Origin: an uncultured Treponema sp.
Lineage (GTDB): Bacteria > Spirochaetota > Spirochaetia > Treponematales > Treponemataceae
Assembly (NCBI GenBank): GCA_938045195.1
Contig: CALINC010000068.1
Coordinates: 14,982-78,981, forward strand
Reading direction: 5' to 3'
DNA: 64,000 nucleotides
Position 1 is the stretch's first letter, and each line of letters begins with the position of its first letter. Below are positions 26,620 to 36,520 of the stretch, piece after piece. The position numbers and the translations under genes were made by a program. Below the pieces are notes generated by a model, which saw only the letters and a program-made list of their open reading frames with translations, was not told the origin of the DNA and made no database searches.

Positions 26620-27494
26620 TAGTAAAGCTCCGAAACATATTTAAGATATTGACCATAGTCGGTTTTATAACCTTCAGCAAGCTTCAATAGCTGTTCTTTT
26701 GTAATCCATTTTTTTATATAGGCAATTTCTTCAATACAGGAAACATACATACCCTGCCGTTTTTGAATCGTGGCAATGAAGTTAGAAGCTTCAAGAAGAC
26801 CGTCATAGCTGCCTGTATCAAGCCAAGCCATTCCTCTACCCAGCTTTTCAACTCGTAATTTTCCGGCTTCAAGATAGGCATTATTTACGGAAGTAATTTC
26901 AATTTCACCCCTAGCCGAAGGCTTAACATTTTTTGCAATTTGAATAACATTATTATCATAAAAATATAAACCGGGGACCGCATAATTTGATTTAGGAACT
27001 TTAGGCTTTTCTTCTATGGATATTGCCTTGCCTTTCTCATCAAATTCTACAACACCGTAAGCAGTCGGATCTTTTACATAATATCCGAATATTACTGCTC
27101 CTTTTTCGCTTTCTATAGTTTTCATAGCATCCATTAAGGTTCCTGTGAAACCTCGGCCGTAAAACACATTATCTCCCAGCACTAAAGAACATGAATCATT
27201 TCCTATAAATTTTTCTCCTACAATAAAGGCATCAGCAAGACCTCGCGGTTGATCTTGAACGGCATATTCAAATTTCATTCCCAGCCAATCACCATTTCCG
27301 AAAAGCTCTTTAAAAAAGACTATATCCCTCGGTGTTGAAATTATTAAAACTTCACGTATACCTGCAAGCATTAAAACTGAAAGAGGATAGTAGATCATAG
27401 GCTTATCATAAAGCGGCAAGATCTGCTTTGTTACAGGCTTTGTCAACGGATACAAACGGGTACCGGAACCTCCGGCAAGGATTATGGATTTCAT
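26619..27494 (-). CDS. rfbA: Glucose-1-phosphate thymidylyltransferase
   Basis: Makes dTDP-glucose from glucose-1-phosphate and dTTP, the first step to dTDP-L-rhamnose. 291 residues; the nucleotide-binding motif ILAGGSGTRLYPLT lies near residues 5-18, VLGDNVFYG holds the metal-binding Asp, and EEKP and W-LDTGSYD motifs follow. Usual length, no defect seen. SD-like AGGGAGAA precedes the ATG. Confidence 0.96.
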   Translation of the reverse strand: MKSIILAGGSGTRLYPLTKPVTKQILPLYDKPMIYYPLSVLMLAGIREVLIISTPRDIVFFKELFGNGDWLGMKFEYAVQDQPRGLADAFIVGEKFIGNDSCSLVLGDNVFYGRGFTGTLMDAMKTIESEKGAVIFGYYVKDPTAYGVVEFDEKGKAISIEEKPKVPKSNYAVPGLYFYDNNVIQIAKNVKPSARGEIEITSVNNAYLEAGKLRVEKLGRGMAWLDTGSYDGLLEASNFIATIQKRQGMYVSCIEEIAYIKKWITKEQLLKLAEGYKTDYGQYLKYVSELY

Positions 27495-27515
27495 AGTAGT
27501 TTCTCCCTGTATTAC

Positions 27516-28775
27516 CTAATGAGCTAATAGCTCAAAAAACAGTCTTTCCAATTGTTCGATCCTTAGATTTTTTTTAAACTTTTGTTCATAATACATTTTC
27601 CCATTTTCCCCCATTTTAGTTAACTCTTTTTCTGTCATTGTTGAATAATGCCTGATAGCCTGTATTAAATTAGCTAGGTTATTAACAGGAACAGAAACCC
27701 CACACATAGCTTCTTCGATCAACTTGGCAGCATCTCCATTTAACATAGCCAATATTGGTTTCCCATGAGCCATGTAAAATTGGACTTTTGCTGGTACCGT
27801 TAAATTAAAAATAGGGTCATCTTTCAGTGACACCATTAGAACATTCGCGCGCTGCATAAACAAAGGCATAGTCGATATAGGAAAACGACCTGGCGCAAAT
27901 ACCGTTTCTTCTAAATTCTTCTTTTTAATAAATTCCAATATATCATTTCTGCATCGTCCATCGCCAATAAAGACAAAACGTATCTGCTTTAGATATCTCA
28001 CCTCATTTGCAGCATCTAAAATAAATGTGAGATTCTGAGCAGCACCTAGATTTCCTGCAAATAAAAATACAAAATCATCTTTTGCAAACTCGGAGAATGG
28101 ATATGTCTCAGAGATATTAATCGGATTTTGCGATATATGCTCTGTATTCTCTGCCCAATTAGGGAAGTAGATACATTTTTCCTTGTAGCCCCCTTTAGCA
28201 CAAATCGAATGTTCAAAACCTTGCGAACCTATCAGGATTTTATCACAATTATTATAAACGTGTTTCACCATCAGCTCAAAGGGTGCAAGTAATACACGAT
28301 TATATATATGTGTCACTGCCGATAAGGACTCAGGCCATAAGTCTAATGTCCAAAAAACAAGAGGAATATGCTGTCGCTGCTTCAAATGAACAGCTGCTAA
28401 CCCAATAAAAAAAGGAGAAGTTTCATGAACAAAAATAGCATCATATCGATGAAAGAAACTATGCAAATATGTAAAGACATAGGATGAAAAAAAATATGAT
28501 AGGTAATTTAAAAACAGCAATACAGCAGAACCCTTGTAACGAGGAATTATTGGCAATCTAATAACAGTAACACCATTTAATATTTCCCTTCGTTTCTTAA
28601 ATAGCGAATAATACTTTCTAAACATACGCTTCTGAGGATAATCAGGAATAGCAGTAATAACCACAACCTCGTGTCCACGCTCTGCTAGTTCAAAAGCTAT
28701 ATCATTTACTTTAAACTCCTCGGGAAAAAAGTGATTTGTAAAGATACATAATCTCAAGATTGATTCACTCCCCAT
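27516..28775 (-). CDS. GT4-family glycosyltransferase, WbuB-like candidate
   Basis: A 419-residue GT-B glycosyltransferase. N-terminal LRLCIFTNHFFPEEFKVNDI and the C-terminal donor-binding region (LLFAGNLGAAQNLTFILDAA-like, then FMQRANVLMVSLKDD) match GT4 enzymes that decorate lipid-linked oligosaccharides. It directly follows the three UDP-L-FucNAc genes, so an L-fucosaminyltransferase such as WbuB is a reasonable guess from context, not from sequence. The frame overlaps the fnlC stop by 22 bases. A TTG at 28757, overlapping the stop as TTGA with GGGGAG upstream, is an equally good start. No signal peptide. Confidence 0.75.
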   Translation of the reverse strand: MGSESILRLCIFTNHFFPEEFKVNDIAFELAERGHEVVVITAIPDYPQKRMFRKYYSLFKKRREILNGVTVIRLPIIPRYKGSAVLLFLNYLSYFFSSYVFTYLHSFFHRYDAIFVHETSPFFIGLAAVHLKQRQHIPLVFWTLDLWPESLSAVTHIYNRVLLAPFELMVKHVYNNCDKILIGSQGFEHSICAKGGYKEKCIYFPNWAENTEHISQNPINISETYPFSEFAKDDFVFLFAGNLGAAQNLTFILDAANEVRYLKQIRFVFIGDGRCRNDILEFIKKKNLEETVFAPGRFPISTMPLFMQRANVLMVSLKDDPIFNLTVPAKVQFYMAHGKPILAMLNGDAAKLIEEAMCGVSVPVNNLANLIQAIRHYSTMTEKELTKMGENGKMYYEQKFKKNLRIEQLERLFFELLAH

Positions 28776-29905
28776 ACCACTCTTTTAACATAATCTGTAT
28801 AGCTCAGAATAATTCGCACAACTTTATCTGACACATTCGGGACATTATAATCAGAAACTAGAGAGAAAGCACTCATACTTTGCTCTTCATACGAAAGTTG
28901 TTCTAAGCATTGCATTACCCGTTCAGGATTAAGCCCCGTCATCATCACAGTAGTTTCTTCCATAGCTTCAGGTCGTTCATGAGCCTCACGAATATTGAGC
29001 GCAGGAAATTTAAGAATCGAAGATTCCTCAGAAATTGTACCACTATCAGATAACACCGCTCTTGCGTTTATCTGCAAGGCAAGATAGTCACTTAATGCGA
29101 AGGGCTTTTCTAGTTTTATCAATGAATTAAACTGAGTATTGTTTGCTTCAATCATTTTGCGGGTACGTGGATGAGTCGTAACAATAATAGGCAATGCAAA
29201 CCGTTCTGCAATCATGTTAAGAATATCAGATAAATTTTTAAAGTTGATTGCTGAAGCAATATTTTCTTCTCTATGTGCCGAAACAACAAAATATTTTCGT
29301 TTTTCTAAAGCGTATTTTGTTAATACGTTCGAACTACTCATTTTTTCACGATATTTTGATAACACCTCATACATCGGACTTCCTGTTTTTATTACTCTAT
29401 CTGGCGATAAACCTTCTCGTAATAAATACTCACGAGCTATACTACTGTATGGCATATTTATATCACTAATATGATCAACAATTTTTCTATTAGACTCTTC
29501 AGGGACTCTTTGATCAAAGCAGCGATTTCCGGCCTCCATATGAAATATAGGAATATGACGTTTTTTCGCAGCTATTGCGCAAAGACACGAATTCGTATCA
29601 CCTAAAACTAGAAATGCATCAGGTTTCTCTTGTTCTAGAACTTCATCGATACGAATCAAAATTTGCCCAGCTGTTTCTGTTGCATTTTTGCCTGCAGCAG
29701 CCAAAAAATATTTTGGTTTTTTTAATTCAAGATCATTAAAAAAAACTTCATTCAGTTCATAATCATAATTTTGCCCGGTATGAACTAAAACATGCTCAAT
29801 TACGGGACTTGCATCAAGTTTATGCAAAACACATGATAATCGGATGATTTCTGGGCGAGTGCCAACTACCGTAAGAACTTTAAAAGGTTTAATAATTTCT
29901 AACAT
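28754..29905 (-). CDS. fnlC: UDP-HexNAc 2-epimerase of the UDP-L-FucNAc pathway (FnlC/WbjD-like)
   Basis: 383 residues, non-hydrolysing UDP-GlcNAc 2-epimerase fold. Signature motifs are VVGTRPEIIRL at the N-terminus, HTGQNYD, MEAGNRCFDQRVPEE and SDSGTISEE. The closest role by context is the last step of UDP-L-FucNAc synthesis, because it follows fnlA and fnlB. Two WecB-type epimerases occur in this locus; the other (38291) belongs to the mannuronate branch. I start at the ATG at 29905, 4 bases after the fnlB stop, because the longer frame would overlap fnlB by 146 bases. Confidence 0.88.
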   Translation of the reverse strand: MLEIIKPFKVLTVVGTRPEIIRLSCVLHKLDASPVIEHVLVHTGQNYDYELNEVFFNDLELKKPKYFLAAAGKNATETAGQILIRIDEVLEQEKPDAFLVLGDTNSCLCAIAAKKRHIPIFHMEAGNRCFDQRVPEESNRKIVDHISDINMPYSSIAREYLLREGLSPDRVIKTGSPMYEVLSKYREKMSSSNVLTKYALEKRKYFVVSAHREENIASAINFKNLSDILNMIAERFALPIIVTTHPRTRKMIEANNTQFNSLIKLEKPFALSDYLALQINARAVLSDSGTISEESSILKFPALNIREAHERPEAMEETTVMMTGLNPERVMQCLEQLSYEEQSMSAFSLVSDYNVPNVSDKVVRIILSYTDYVKRVVWGVNQS

Positions 29906-29909
29906 ATTT

Positions 29910-31049
29910 TTATACTTCCTCAAAAAAAGTATCAGGATCATTTTGATCATACCACTCATTGATCCAGAACTGTGTATATAAAATATCTGTTCCAGTATTT
30001 GTGATATTATGTGTATACCAAACAGGTATATCCACATATGCAGGTTCCTTCCCACCTAAGATAAAATCATAGACTTGCGAAGTTCCTACTCTCCGTAATG
30101 ATATTTTTGCTTGCCCGTGTATAACAGTAAACCGTTCTATTTTTCGTGTATGAAAGTGATTTCCACGAGTTATTCCAGGATTAGTAGTTGAAAATGATAC
30201 CTGTCCTCCGCTTCTCAGACGAATAGTTTCCACGAAATTTCCACGTGTGTCAGAGTGCTGTTGTAAAAATTTTGGAAAATATTCAGACAAGGAAATATAG
30301 CTGCGAAACGTATTAAATAAGTTAGTAGTATTTTTATTCTCCAACGGAGGAATAAAACCATTTTGCATATACGTCTCCTGAAAAGAGGTAAACAATGACA
30401 GTAATTCTGATACTTTCATTGTAAAATCTTCCGGTATCTCAATAACTTTTACAGTCCGCTTATCAGCATACCTAGCAGTTTTAATATCTTCACAAATAAT
30501 TTCACACAACGAATCAATATAAATAAAGGGAACCGCCGAATCAGTAATAATTGTCACAGGTTTATTATGCGTTAAATTATACGAAAATGTTGCAATTACA
30601 GAATTATAATTGGGGCGACAAAACTCACCAAACACATTTGGAATTAGTAAACCTGTAAATGCGACATTATGCTTATCGGCCCACTCCATAAATAAAAGCC
30701 GACCATCTATTTTAGAACGACCATACATGGACTGATTAGTTTCTTGAATAGACGATGAAAAAATAATATGAGGAAAAGATTGAACAGCTTCACATGCATT
30801 CTGTAATTTTTTAATTAACGCAATGTTTGTATTATACAGCTCAGCGTCATCAGCTGCTCGATTAACAGCTGCTAGATGTATTATAACATCACAACTTTTG
30901 ACAAACGTCTGTAACTTCACGTTATCAGAAAAGAAAGAATCATCAAATTCTTGACATACAAAAACATCTGGTAGTAAGTGTAATCTATTATACAAATGAG
31001 TTCCAATAAAACCGCTCTGACCGGTTATTCCAACATGGATATTATTCAT
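29910..31049 (-). CDS. fnlB: Bifunctional UDP-sugar C3-epimerase/reductase with cupin (FnlB/WbjC/CapF-like)
   Basis: 379 residues in two parts. An SDR domain (about 1-250, GITGQSGFIGTHL; SMYGRSKIDGR) would reduce a C4 keto group using NADPH. A C-terminal cupin (about 260-379, HFHTRKIERFTVIHGQAK) would act at C3. This fusion is typical of CapF/FnlB, the middle enzymes of UDP-L-FucNAc synthesis. It shares four bases with fnlA upstream (ATGA). No defect seen. It works between fnlA and fnlC. Confidence 0.92.
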   Translation of the reverse strand: MNNIHVGITGQSGFIGTHLYNRLHLLPDVFVCQEFDDSFFSDNVKLQTFVKSCDVIIHLAAVNRAADDAELYNTNIALIKKLQNACEAVQSFPHIIFSSSIQETNQSMYGRSKIDGRLLFMEWADKHNVAFTGLLIPNVFGEFCRPNYNSVIATFSYNLTHNKPVTIITDSAVPFIYIDSLCEIICEDIKTARYADKRTVKVIEIPEDFTMKVSELLSLFTSFQETYMQNGFIPPLENKNTTNLFNTFRSYISLSEYFPKFLQQHSDTRGNFVETIRLRSGGQVSFSTTNPGITRGNHFHTRKIERFTVIHGQAKISLRRVGTSQVYDFILGGKEPAYVDIPVWYTHNITNTGTDILYTQFWINEWYDQNDPDTFFEEV

Positions 31050-32071
31050 TTGTTTATTCCCAGATCAGTCTTAATTATATCGAGTTTTAAAAGCAACGTT
31101 TTCATCTGTGAAACCGATAAACGATGCGTATTATGTGAATGATAATCTGCCAATTTTGATGCGTCTACCAGCCCTTCTATAAAATATTTATCATAATTTA
31201 GATTTCTATCATCACAAGGTATTCTATAATACTGCTCCATATCTATTGCTTTCGCCATTTCTTCTCTTGTTACTAATGATTCATATAGCTTTTCACCATG
31301 CCTCGTTCCAATAACTTTAACTTCAACATCACTATGATATAATTCCTTAATTGCTTGCGCTAATACATCAAGCGTCGCAGCAGGAGCTTTCTGTACAAAT
31401 AGATCTCCATTCTCACCGTGTTCAAAGGCATATAGAACTAAATCGACAGCATCATCAAGTGTCATCATAAAACGTGTCATCATAGGGTCAGTAATAGTAA
31501 TCGGCTTTTTTTCTTTTATCTGTTGTATCCACAAAGGAATAACAGAACCGCGACTCGCCATAACGTTCCCATATCGCGTACAACAAATTTTTGTACCAGC
31601 ATTTTTTCCCAAAGCGCGGCCTTTGGCAATAGCTACTTTTTCCATCAAAGCTTTTGTCATACCCATTGCATTAATAGGATAGCAAGCTTTATCGGTACTT
31701 AACACAACAATATTTTTTACGTTATGGGCGATTGCAGAATCCAGAACATTATTCGTACCTTCAACATTTGTATAAACAGCTTGCATCGGAAAAAATTCAC
31801 ATGAAGGAACTTGTTTTAGAGCTGCAGCCGAAAATATATAATCAACTCCCGGCATAGCACCATCAACAGACCGTCGATCTCTTACATCGCCAATATAAAA
31901 TTTAAGTTTTTCATTCTGCAACTCATGCCGCATATCATCCTGTTTCTTTTCATCACGGCTGAATATACGTATTTCTTTAATATCAGAATTCAAGAAACGC
32001 TTTAACACCGCATGTCCAAATGATCCGGTTCCACCTGTTATTAATAATATTTTATTTGTAAAAAGTGACAT
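31046..32071 (-). CDS. fnlA: UDP-GlcNAc 4,6-dehydratase/5-epimerase (FnlA/WbjB/CapE-like)
   Basis: First step to UDP-L-FucNAc: dehydrates and epimerises UDP-GlcNAc. 341 residues, NAD motif GGTGSFG (about 13-19), VDYIFSAAALKQVPSCEFFP and the NAMGMTKALMEK segment in which the usual SDR Tyr is a Met, a hallmark of the CapE/FnlA family. Matches the family in length. It starts the fnlA-fnlB-fnlC trio and follows a GT2 gene. Confidence 0.93.
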   Translation of the reverse strand: MSLFTNKILLITGGTGSFGHAVLKRFLNSDIKEIRIFSRDEKKQDDMRHELQNEKLKFYIGDVRDRRSVDGAMPGVDYIFSAAALKQVPSCEFFPMQAVYTNVEGTNNVLDSAIAHNVKNIVVLSTDKACYPINAMGMTKALMEKVAIAKGRALGKNAGTKICCTRYGNVMASRGSVIPLWIQQIKEKKPITITDPMMTRFMMTLDDAVDLVLYAFEHGENGDLFVQKAPAATLDVLAQAIKELYHSDVEVKVIGTRHGEKLYESLVTREEMAKAIDMEQYYRIPCDDRNLNYDKYFIEGLVDASKLADYHSHNTHRLSVSQMKTLLLKLDIIKTDLGINK

Positions 32072-32091
32072 TATTCCTGCTCCTTATCACA

Positions 32092-32835
32092 TTAATTAGT
32101 CTTGCAAACTCTGGCTAATATTTTAAATAACATCGAAAAGCGAAAAAAAATTTTCACATATAACGGATTTTTACTTTTCTCAGAAGTAAAAGAAACGTTA
32201 TTTCCATGGCGACGATATAAATGATACACGTCATGCACAAAAGCAACTTTTCCTGTAAATGTCGCAAGTCCGCCAATCCACTGATCCATTGATAATAAAT
32301 TGTTAGGAATAGGCAAGATATACTTTAATAGCGATCCCCTAAAAGCCATGCAACAAAGCATAAATCGTGATTTTATTATATTATGAATAAAAGAACCGGT
32401 AATAGGGGCTTTAGTATAAGCAGGCGTACAGCCAAGGCAATTATCATCATCATCAATGATTTTATAATTGCACATTACAAGATCATTACAAGATAGAGCA
32501 TCTACCATACGTGAAACTCGGTTAGTATCCCACAAATCATCTTGATCCGCTAAAAAAATTATATCACCTTTTGCATAGCTTAATGCATAAGCACAATTAT
32601 CAGCTACAAGCCGATATACGCCTAAAAGTTTACTTAAATTATTTTTCTTACTTTTATGGCAAAGTAGCTTTATTCGATTATCATTAATATCGGTAATAAT
32701 TTCAATGGTATTGTCCGTGGATCCATCATCAGAAATAATAAGTTCATCATCGCTGGCAAGCTGATTCAAAATTGAGAGTATTTGCTTTCGAATAAATTTA
32801 CCACCATTAAAGGAGGTCATGCAAACAGAAATCAT
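32092..32835 (-). CDS. GT2-family glycosyltransferase
   Basis: A 247-residue GT-A glycosyltransferase. It starts ISVCMTSFNGGKFI, with ISDDGSTDNT for nucleotide-sugar binding and IIFLADQDDLWD carrying the metal-binding D-x-D-type motif. Its length fits an O-antigen-type inverting transferase; donor and acceptor cannot be told from sequence. It lies between the polymerase-like gene and fnlA, with 12- and 20-base gaps. No membrane segment. Confidence 0.88.
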   Translation of the reverse strand: MISVCMTSFNGGKFIRKQILSILNQLASDDELIISDDGSTDNTIEIITDINDNRIKLLCHKSKKNNLSKLLGVYRLVADNCAYALSYAKGDIIFLADQDDLWDTNRVSRMVDALSCNDLVMCNYKIIDDDDNCLGCTPAYTKAPITGSFIHNIIKSRFMLCCMAFRGSLLKYILPIPNNLLSMDQWIGGLATFTGKVAFVHDVYHLYRRHGNNVSFTSEKSKNPLYVKIFFRFSMLFKILARVCKTN

Positions 32836-32847
32836 AAAACACTTTCT

Positions 32848-33969
32848 TCATTCCATCAAAGGAATATCTCTATATTTCTCATATGTATCTTTATTAAAAA
32901 CAGTTATACATGGATAATCATAAAGTTTATTTGACTTAAAATCTCCCTCAGAAATGAAAAACTGTATATCTTTTAAACATAAAAATGAGAATAAGCAACA
33001 AAAAATTAATTTATATAATTTATTCTCAAGTAAATACTTTTTTTTGTGAAACAATAAAAATGGTAAAAATATAATTTCTAGCGAAAAATAATATTCAACT
33101 AGTCTAGAAAAAATACTTATAGAGGCAAGCATAAAAAACAGATATCCTCCAAAAAAATAAACAACAAGAGAATCCACTATAAAGCGATCACTTTGCTTAC
33201 TACTATGATATAATAATAAAATCAAAAGCATTATAAAGAGGCGAAATAAAATAGTCAAATAATTTATAGAAAATGTAGTATAATAATCATATCGTGGAAA
33301 AAATTTTGCTACAAATTGTAATAAAACAGCAGGCGCATAAAACCCAATTAAAATACAAAAAAAGCTAAAAAAGCACAATGTTGAGAATTTTAAAAATAAA
33401 AACTTTGGTAACTTCAAAACAAGAGGAACCAAAAATAATACAACTGCGGAATAATGAAATAGAGTAGCAAGAACAATTAGAAATAAATATTTTCTCAGCA
33501 AATTGTTTTCAAGATAGAAAAAAAATGCATATATAAATATTCCTATTGCAACAGCTTGCCGTATTGCATTTGTAGTATATACCAAATAATAATTCGAAAA
33601 AAATATAAATAGAGAAAACATCCTATTACAGGAGAATCTTTTAATTGTTTTATAAACAAAGAAAAAGGATAAGCCGGAATATATTGCAATTAGCAATTGA
33701 AAATTTAAATTAAACTGTTTAATCAACGCTGCAATAATGAGAAAAGTTGGTTCTGTAGTTAGAAATTGTATCGGCTGAATCGCGTGAATAGCTGATGGAG
33801 CAATAGTAAACATACTATAATAACCCCAATAATCGATACCCATCCCAAATCTAATGACAGCCATTATAAACAACAAAAGGCTCCCTATATAGAAGCAAAA
33901 AGTTTGTTCTTTATTTTTTGTCACAGAACTGAGAATTAAAAGCAGGCTTAACCCCAAAATATGAATCAT
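32848..33969 (-). CDS. wzy: EpsG-like polysaccharide polymerase (Wzy candidate)
   Basis: 373 residues with about ten predicted membrane helices, unusually rich in Phe, Ile, Leu and Tyr. The N-terminal region IRFGMGIDYWGYYSMF is typical of EpsG-family polymerases, and a hydrophilic stretch of medium length lies between later helices. Such proteins join lipid-linked repeat units in the periplasmic leaflet of the inner membrane. With the Wzx-type flippase at 43723 it defines a Wzx/Wzy route. The gene is very AT-rich compared with the housekeeping genes, as is common for such polymerases. Confidence 0.78.
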   Translation of the reverse strand: MIHILGLSLLLILSSVTKNKEQTFCFYIGSLLLFIMAVIRFGMGIDYWGYYSMFTIAPSAIHAIQPIQFLTTEPTFLIIAALIKQFNLNFQLLIAIYSGLSFFFVYKTIKRFSCNRMFSLFIFFSNYYLVYTTNAIRQAVAIGIFIYAFFFYLENNLLRKYLFLIVLATLFHYSAVVLFLVPLVLKLPKFLFLKFSTLCFFSFFCILIGFYAPAVLLQFVAKFFPRYDYYTTFSINYLTILFRLFIMLLILLLYHSSKQSDRFIVDSLVVYFFGGYLFFMLASISIFSRLVEYYFSLEIIFLPFLLFHKKKYLLENKLYKLIFCCLFSFLCLKDIQFFISEGDFKSNKLYDYPCITVFNKDTYEKYRDIPLME

Positions 33970-33972
33970 AGC

Positions 33973-35121
33973 TTACCTTATAAATTCAAGAATTATCGGT
34001 TTCATTGTAACACTCATATCACAATTACTCTCTGCAAATGCCCTAATATTTTTTACTTGCTGTTGTCGATCTTCAGCATGATTAAGCACATTACAAAATT
34101 TAACAATAGATTCCACATCGATAGCACTGTCATCTTCCGGTACATATTGTATATACTGATAATCATCCGGTAATATATCGATTTTAGTTGACGAAATCAT
34201 CGGTAATCCGCGTGCAATGTACTCTCTACTCTTTAAAAAAGAACCCAAAAACACCCCTATACGATGGCACCCTAAAGAACAAACCGCAATATCAGCTTGG
34301 TTAAACACTGCCGATAAAGCATCCCCCGTTAGAAGTCCATGAAATACAATATACTTATCTAAATCGTATTTATACACCATTTCTCGATACTGCTGTAACA
34401 CACTGCCATCGCCTACAAAATCAATAAACACTTTTTTTTCAGGACTATGTTTATAATATTCATACAATCCTTCTATCAATCTGTCATACCCATGCCAGTC
34501 AGCAAACTGTGCTACCGCTATCAGTCGAATCGCCACTTCTGTTGGTATTCTATCGGTATTACGGCGGTATTCTGTTACATCCACAGGTGAAATAGCCGAG
34601 CAATCTATACCATTCATGATTTTAATAGTTGTAACCCCAAAAATAGTATTATCTTGTGAATAGGTAACGACACAATCAACATACCGCTTTAATTTTTTTC
34701 TAAATATTTTATCAATCAATAAAACTATATTACCTTTAAAACCTCTGTGTTCAGAATCATATGGATACGTAGGAATTTCATAAATAATTTTACAACCTTT
34801 ATTGATCTTTTTGATATATGCCAGCATAGAAACAAATCCTAAACTGAGAGGTATGAATCTTCTTATGTATACAAAATCGACCGTTGCAAAATCAAATTTT
34901 GTTAACTTGTTTATATACATATTTCTTGAGAAGAATATATATATCAAACGTAACAAAGGACTTTTAAAAGTAATATATAAATTCACTAAAATACATTCTG
35001 AGTTATCAGTATTTAAAGTTTTCACCTGTGATAGGATTTTTTTCGCGATACCAATACTTAAAGTATTTTTATCATTAAAATCATAATTTTCGCTGCATAA
35101 AAGCAGCCCTTTCCTGTTCAT
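33973..35121 (-). CDS. GT4-family glycosyltransferase
   Basis: 382 residues, GT-B fold. The N-terminal domain ends in VTYSQDNTIFGV; the C-terminal domain has LIAVAQFADWHGYDRLIEGL, VDFVGDGSVLQQYRE and LGSFLKSREYIARGLPMISS, the donor-binding region of GT4 enzymes. Donor unknown. It lies three bases downstream-of-neighbour spacing from the polymerase gene and 14 bases after wbpA. AAGGAATTT precedes the ATG. Confidence 0.85.
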   Translation of the reverse strand: MNRKGLLLCSENYDFNDKNTLSIGIAKKILSQVKTLNTDNSECILVNLYITFKSPLLRLIYIFFSRNMYINKLTKFDFATVDFVYIRRFIPLSLGFVSMLAYIKKINKGCKIIYEIPTYPYDSEHRGFKGNIVLLIDKIFRKKLKRYVDCVVTYSQDNTIFGVTTIKIMNGIDCSAISPVDVTEYRRNTDRIPTEVAIRLIAVAQFADWHGYDRLIEGLYEYYKHSPEKKVFIDFVGDGSVLQQYREMVYKYDLDKYIVFHGLLTGDALSAVFNQADIAVCSLGCHRIGVFLGSFLKSREYIARGLPMISSTKIDILPDDYQYIQYVPEDDSAIDVESIVKFCNVLNHAEDRQQQVKNIRAFAESNCDMSVTMKPIILEFIR

Positions 35122-35135
35122 AAAATTCCTTTCTT

Positions 35136-36458
35136 CTATAACTTAAATACCTTTCCATCTTCAATGTGGACAGTTTTTACCGCATTGCGTAAATCGACTA
35201 CCAAACTTGATTTCTCTACAATGTGTTCAATATCAAAACAAGAATGATTGGTTGTAAATACGACACAATCAGCCTTTTCTAAAAGAGTATCAGTTAAGTT
35301 TGTTCCTATCCATTTTTTTCCATGATCATCAATACATTCAGGAATATACGGATCATGATAGAGAACGTTCGCCCTTTTTTTAGCACATTCTTCCATAACG
35401 AGCAAGGCAGGGCTTTCACGCGGATCGTCAATATCCGGCTTATAGGCAACACCAAGGAATAGAATCGTTGCTCCATTCATTGCTTTTTGCTTACGGTTAA
35501 GGGCATACATAATCTTATTCATCATTTTATGCGGCATTTGGTTGTTAATATTACCGGCAGTATTTATCATCGTTAAGTCAAAATTAAAACCTTTTGCAAT
35601 ATGCTCAAGATAGAACGGATCAAGCGGGATACAGTGGCCTCCGATACCGGGACCGGGATAAAAAGCTTGGAAGCCGTAGGGTTTCGATTTTGCAGCATCT
35701 ATTACTTCCCAAATATTAATATCCATTTTACCCGCTAAAAGAGCCAGTTCATTGATAAGTGAAATATTGATAAGCCGATAGGTATTTTCAAGTATTTTAA
35801 CCATTTCCGCTACGCGAGGACTGGAAACAGGATACAGATACTGAATTGCTTTACTGTACAGCGCAACCGCAATTTTCTGTGCTTCCTCCCCCAAAGCACC
35901 GACTACTTTCGGCGTATTATCAGTCTTATAATCTTTATTACCCGGATCAACCCGTTCGGGACTAAAGCAAAGCCAAAAATCTTGACCTTCCTTTAAGCCT
36001 GATTCTTTTTCGATAATCGGCTTCATAAAGTCTTCGGTAGTTGTCGGATACGTAGTGCTTTCAAGTGAAATAAAAGTACCTGCTTTCATATTTTTTCCAA
36101 TATCTATACAAGATTGTTCGATAAACTTCATATCAGGTTTCTTAAAATGATCAAGCGGTGTCGGAACGCAGATAATGACCGCATCGCATTCTTTAATTCG
36201 AGAAAAATCAGTTGTTGCAGAAAGCTTTGCTGTTTCTTTTACTACACGGATTAAGTCTTCATCTTTTATATCACCGATATAGTTTTTTCCGGCATTCACT
36301 GCTTCTGCTTTTTTCATACTCTTTTCAAAGCCCAAAACCAGCACATTTTTTTTTGCAAAAGACACGGCAAGAGGTAAGCCGACATAACCTAAGCCGATAA
36401 CACCCACAACTTCGGTATTGCTTTCAATTTTTTTTATGATCGTTTCAAAATTTGACAT
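35136..36458 (-). CDS. wbpA: UDP-HexNAc 6-dehydrogenase (WbpA-like)
   Basis: Oxidises UDP-GlcNAc at C6 to the uronic acid in two NAD-dependent steps. 440 residues: IGLGYVGLPLA (about 21-31), CVPTPLDHFKKPD, FSPERVDPGN and the catalytic GPGIGGHCIPLDPF with Cys276. I start at ATG 36458, which has AAGGAG at 6 bases, rather than at 36506. WbpA rather than WecC is inferred from the company of wbpB, wbpE, wbpD, wbpI and wbpG, which together would give UDP-2,3-diacetamido-mannuronic acid. Confidence 0.9.
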   Translation of the reverse strand: MSNFETIIKKIESNTEVVGVIGLGYVGLPLAVSFAKKNVLVLGFEKSMKKAEAVNAGKNYIGDIKDEDLIRVVKETAKLSATTDFSRIKECDAVIICVPTPLDHFKKPDMKFIEQSCIDIGKNMKAGTFISLESTTYPTTTEDFMKPIIEKESGLKEGQDFWLCFSPERVDPGNKDYKTDNTPKVVGALGEEAQKIAVALYSKAIQYLYPVSSPRVAEMVKILENTYRLINISLINELALLAGKMDINIWEVIDAAKSKPYGFQAFYPGPGIGGHCIPLDPFYLEHIAKGFNFDLTMINTAGNINNQMPHKMMNKIMYALNRKQKAMNGATILFLGVAYKPDIDDPRESPALLVMEECAKKRANVLYHDPYIPECIDDHGKKWIGTNLTDTLLEKADCVVFTTNHSCFDIEHIVEKSSLVVDLRNAVKTVHIEDGKVFKL

Positions 36459-36520
36459 ATTTAACTCCTTAAAGTTTATTTTACATACTAAACCAAGCAA
36501 TTTCAAGAATATATTTTTAT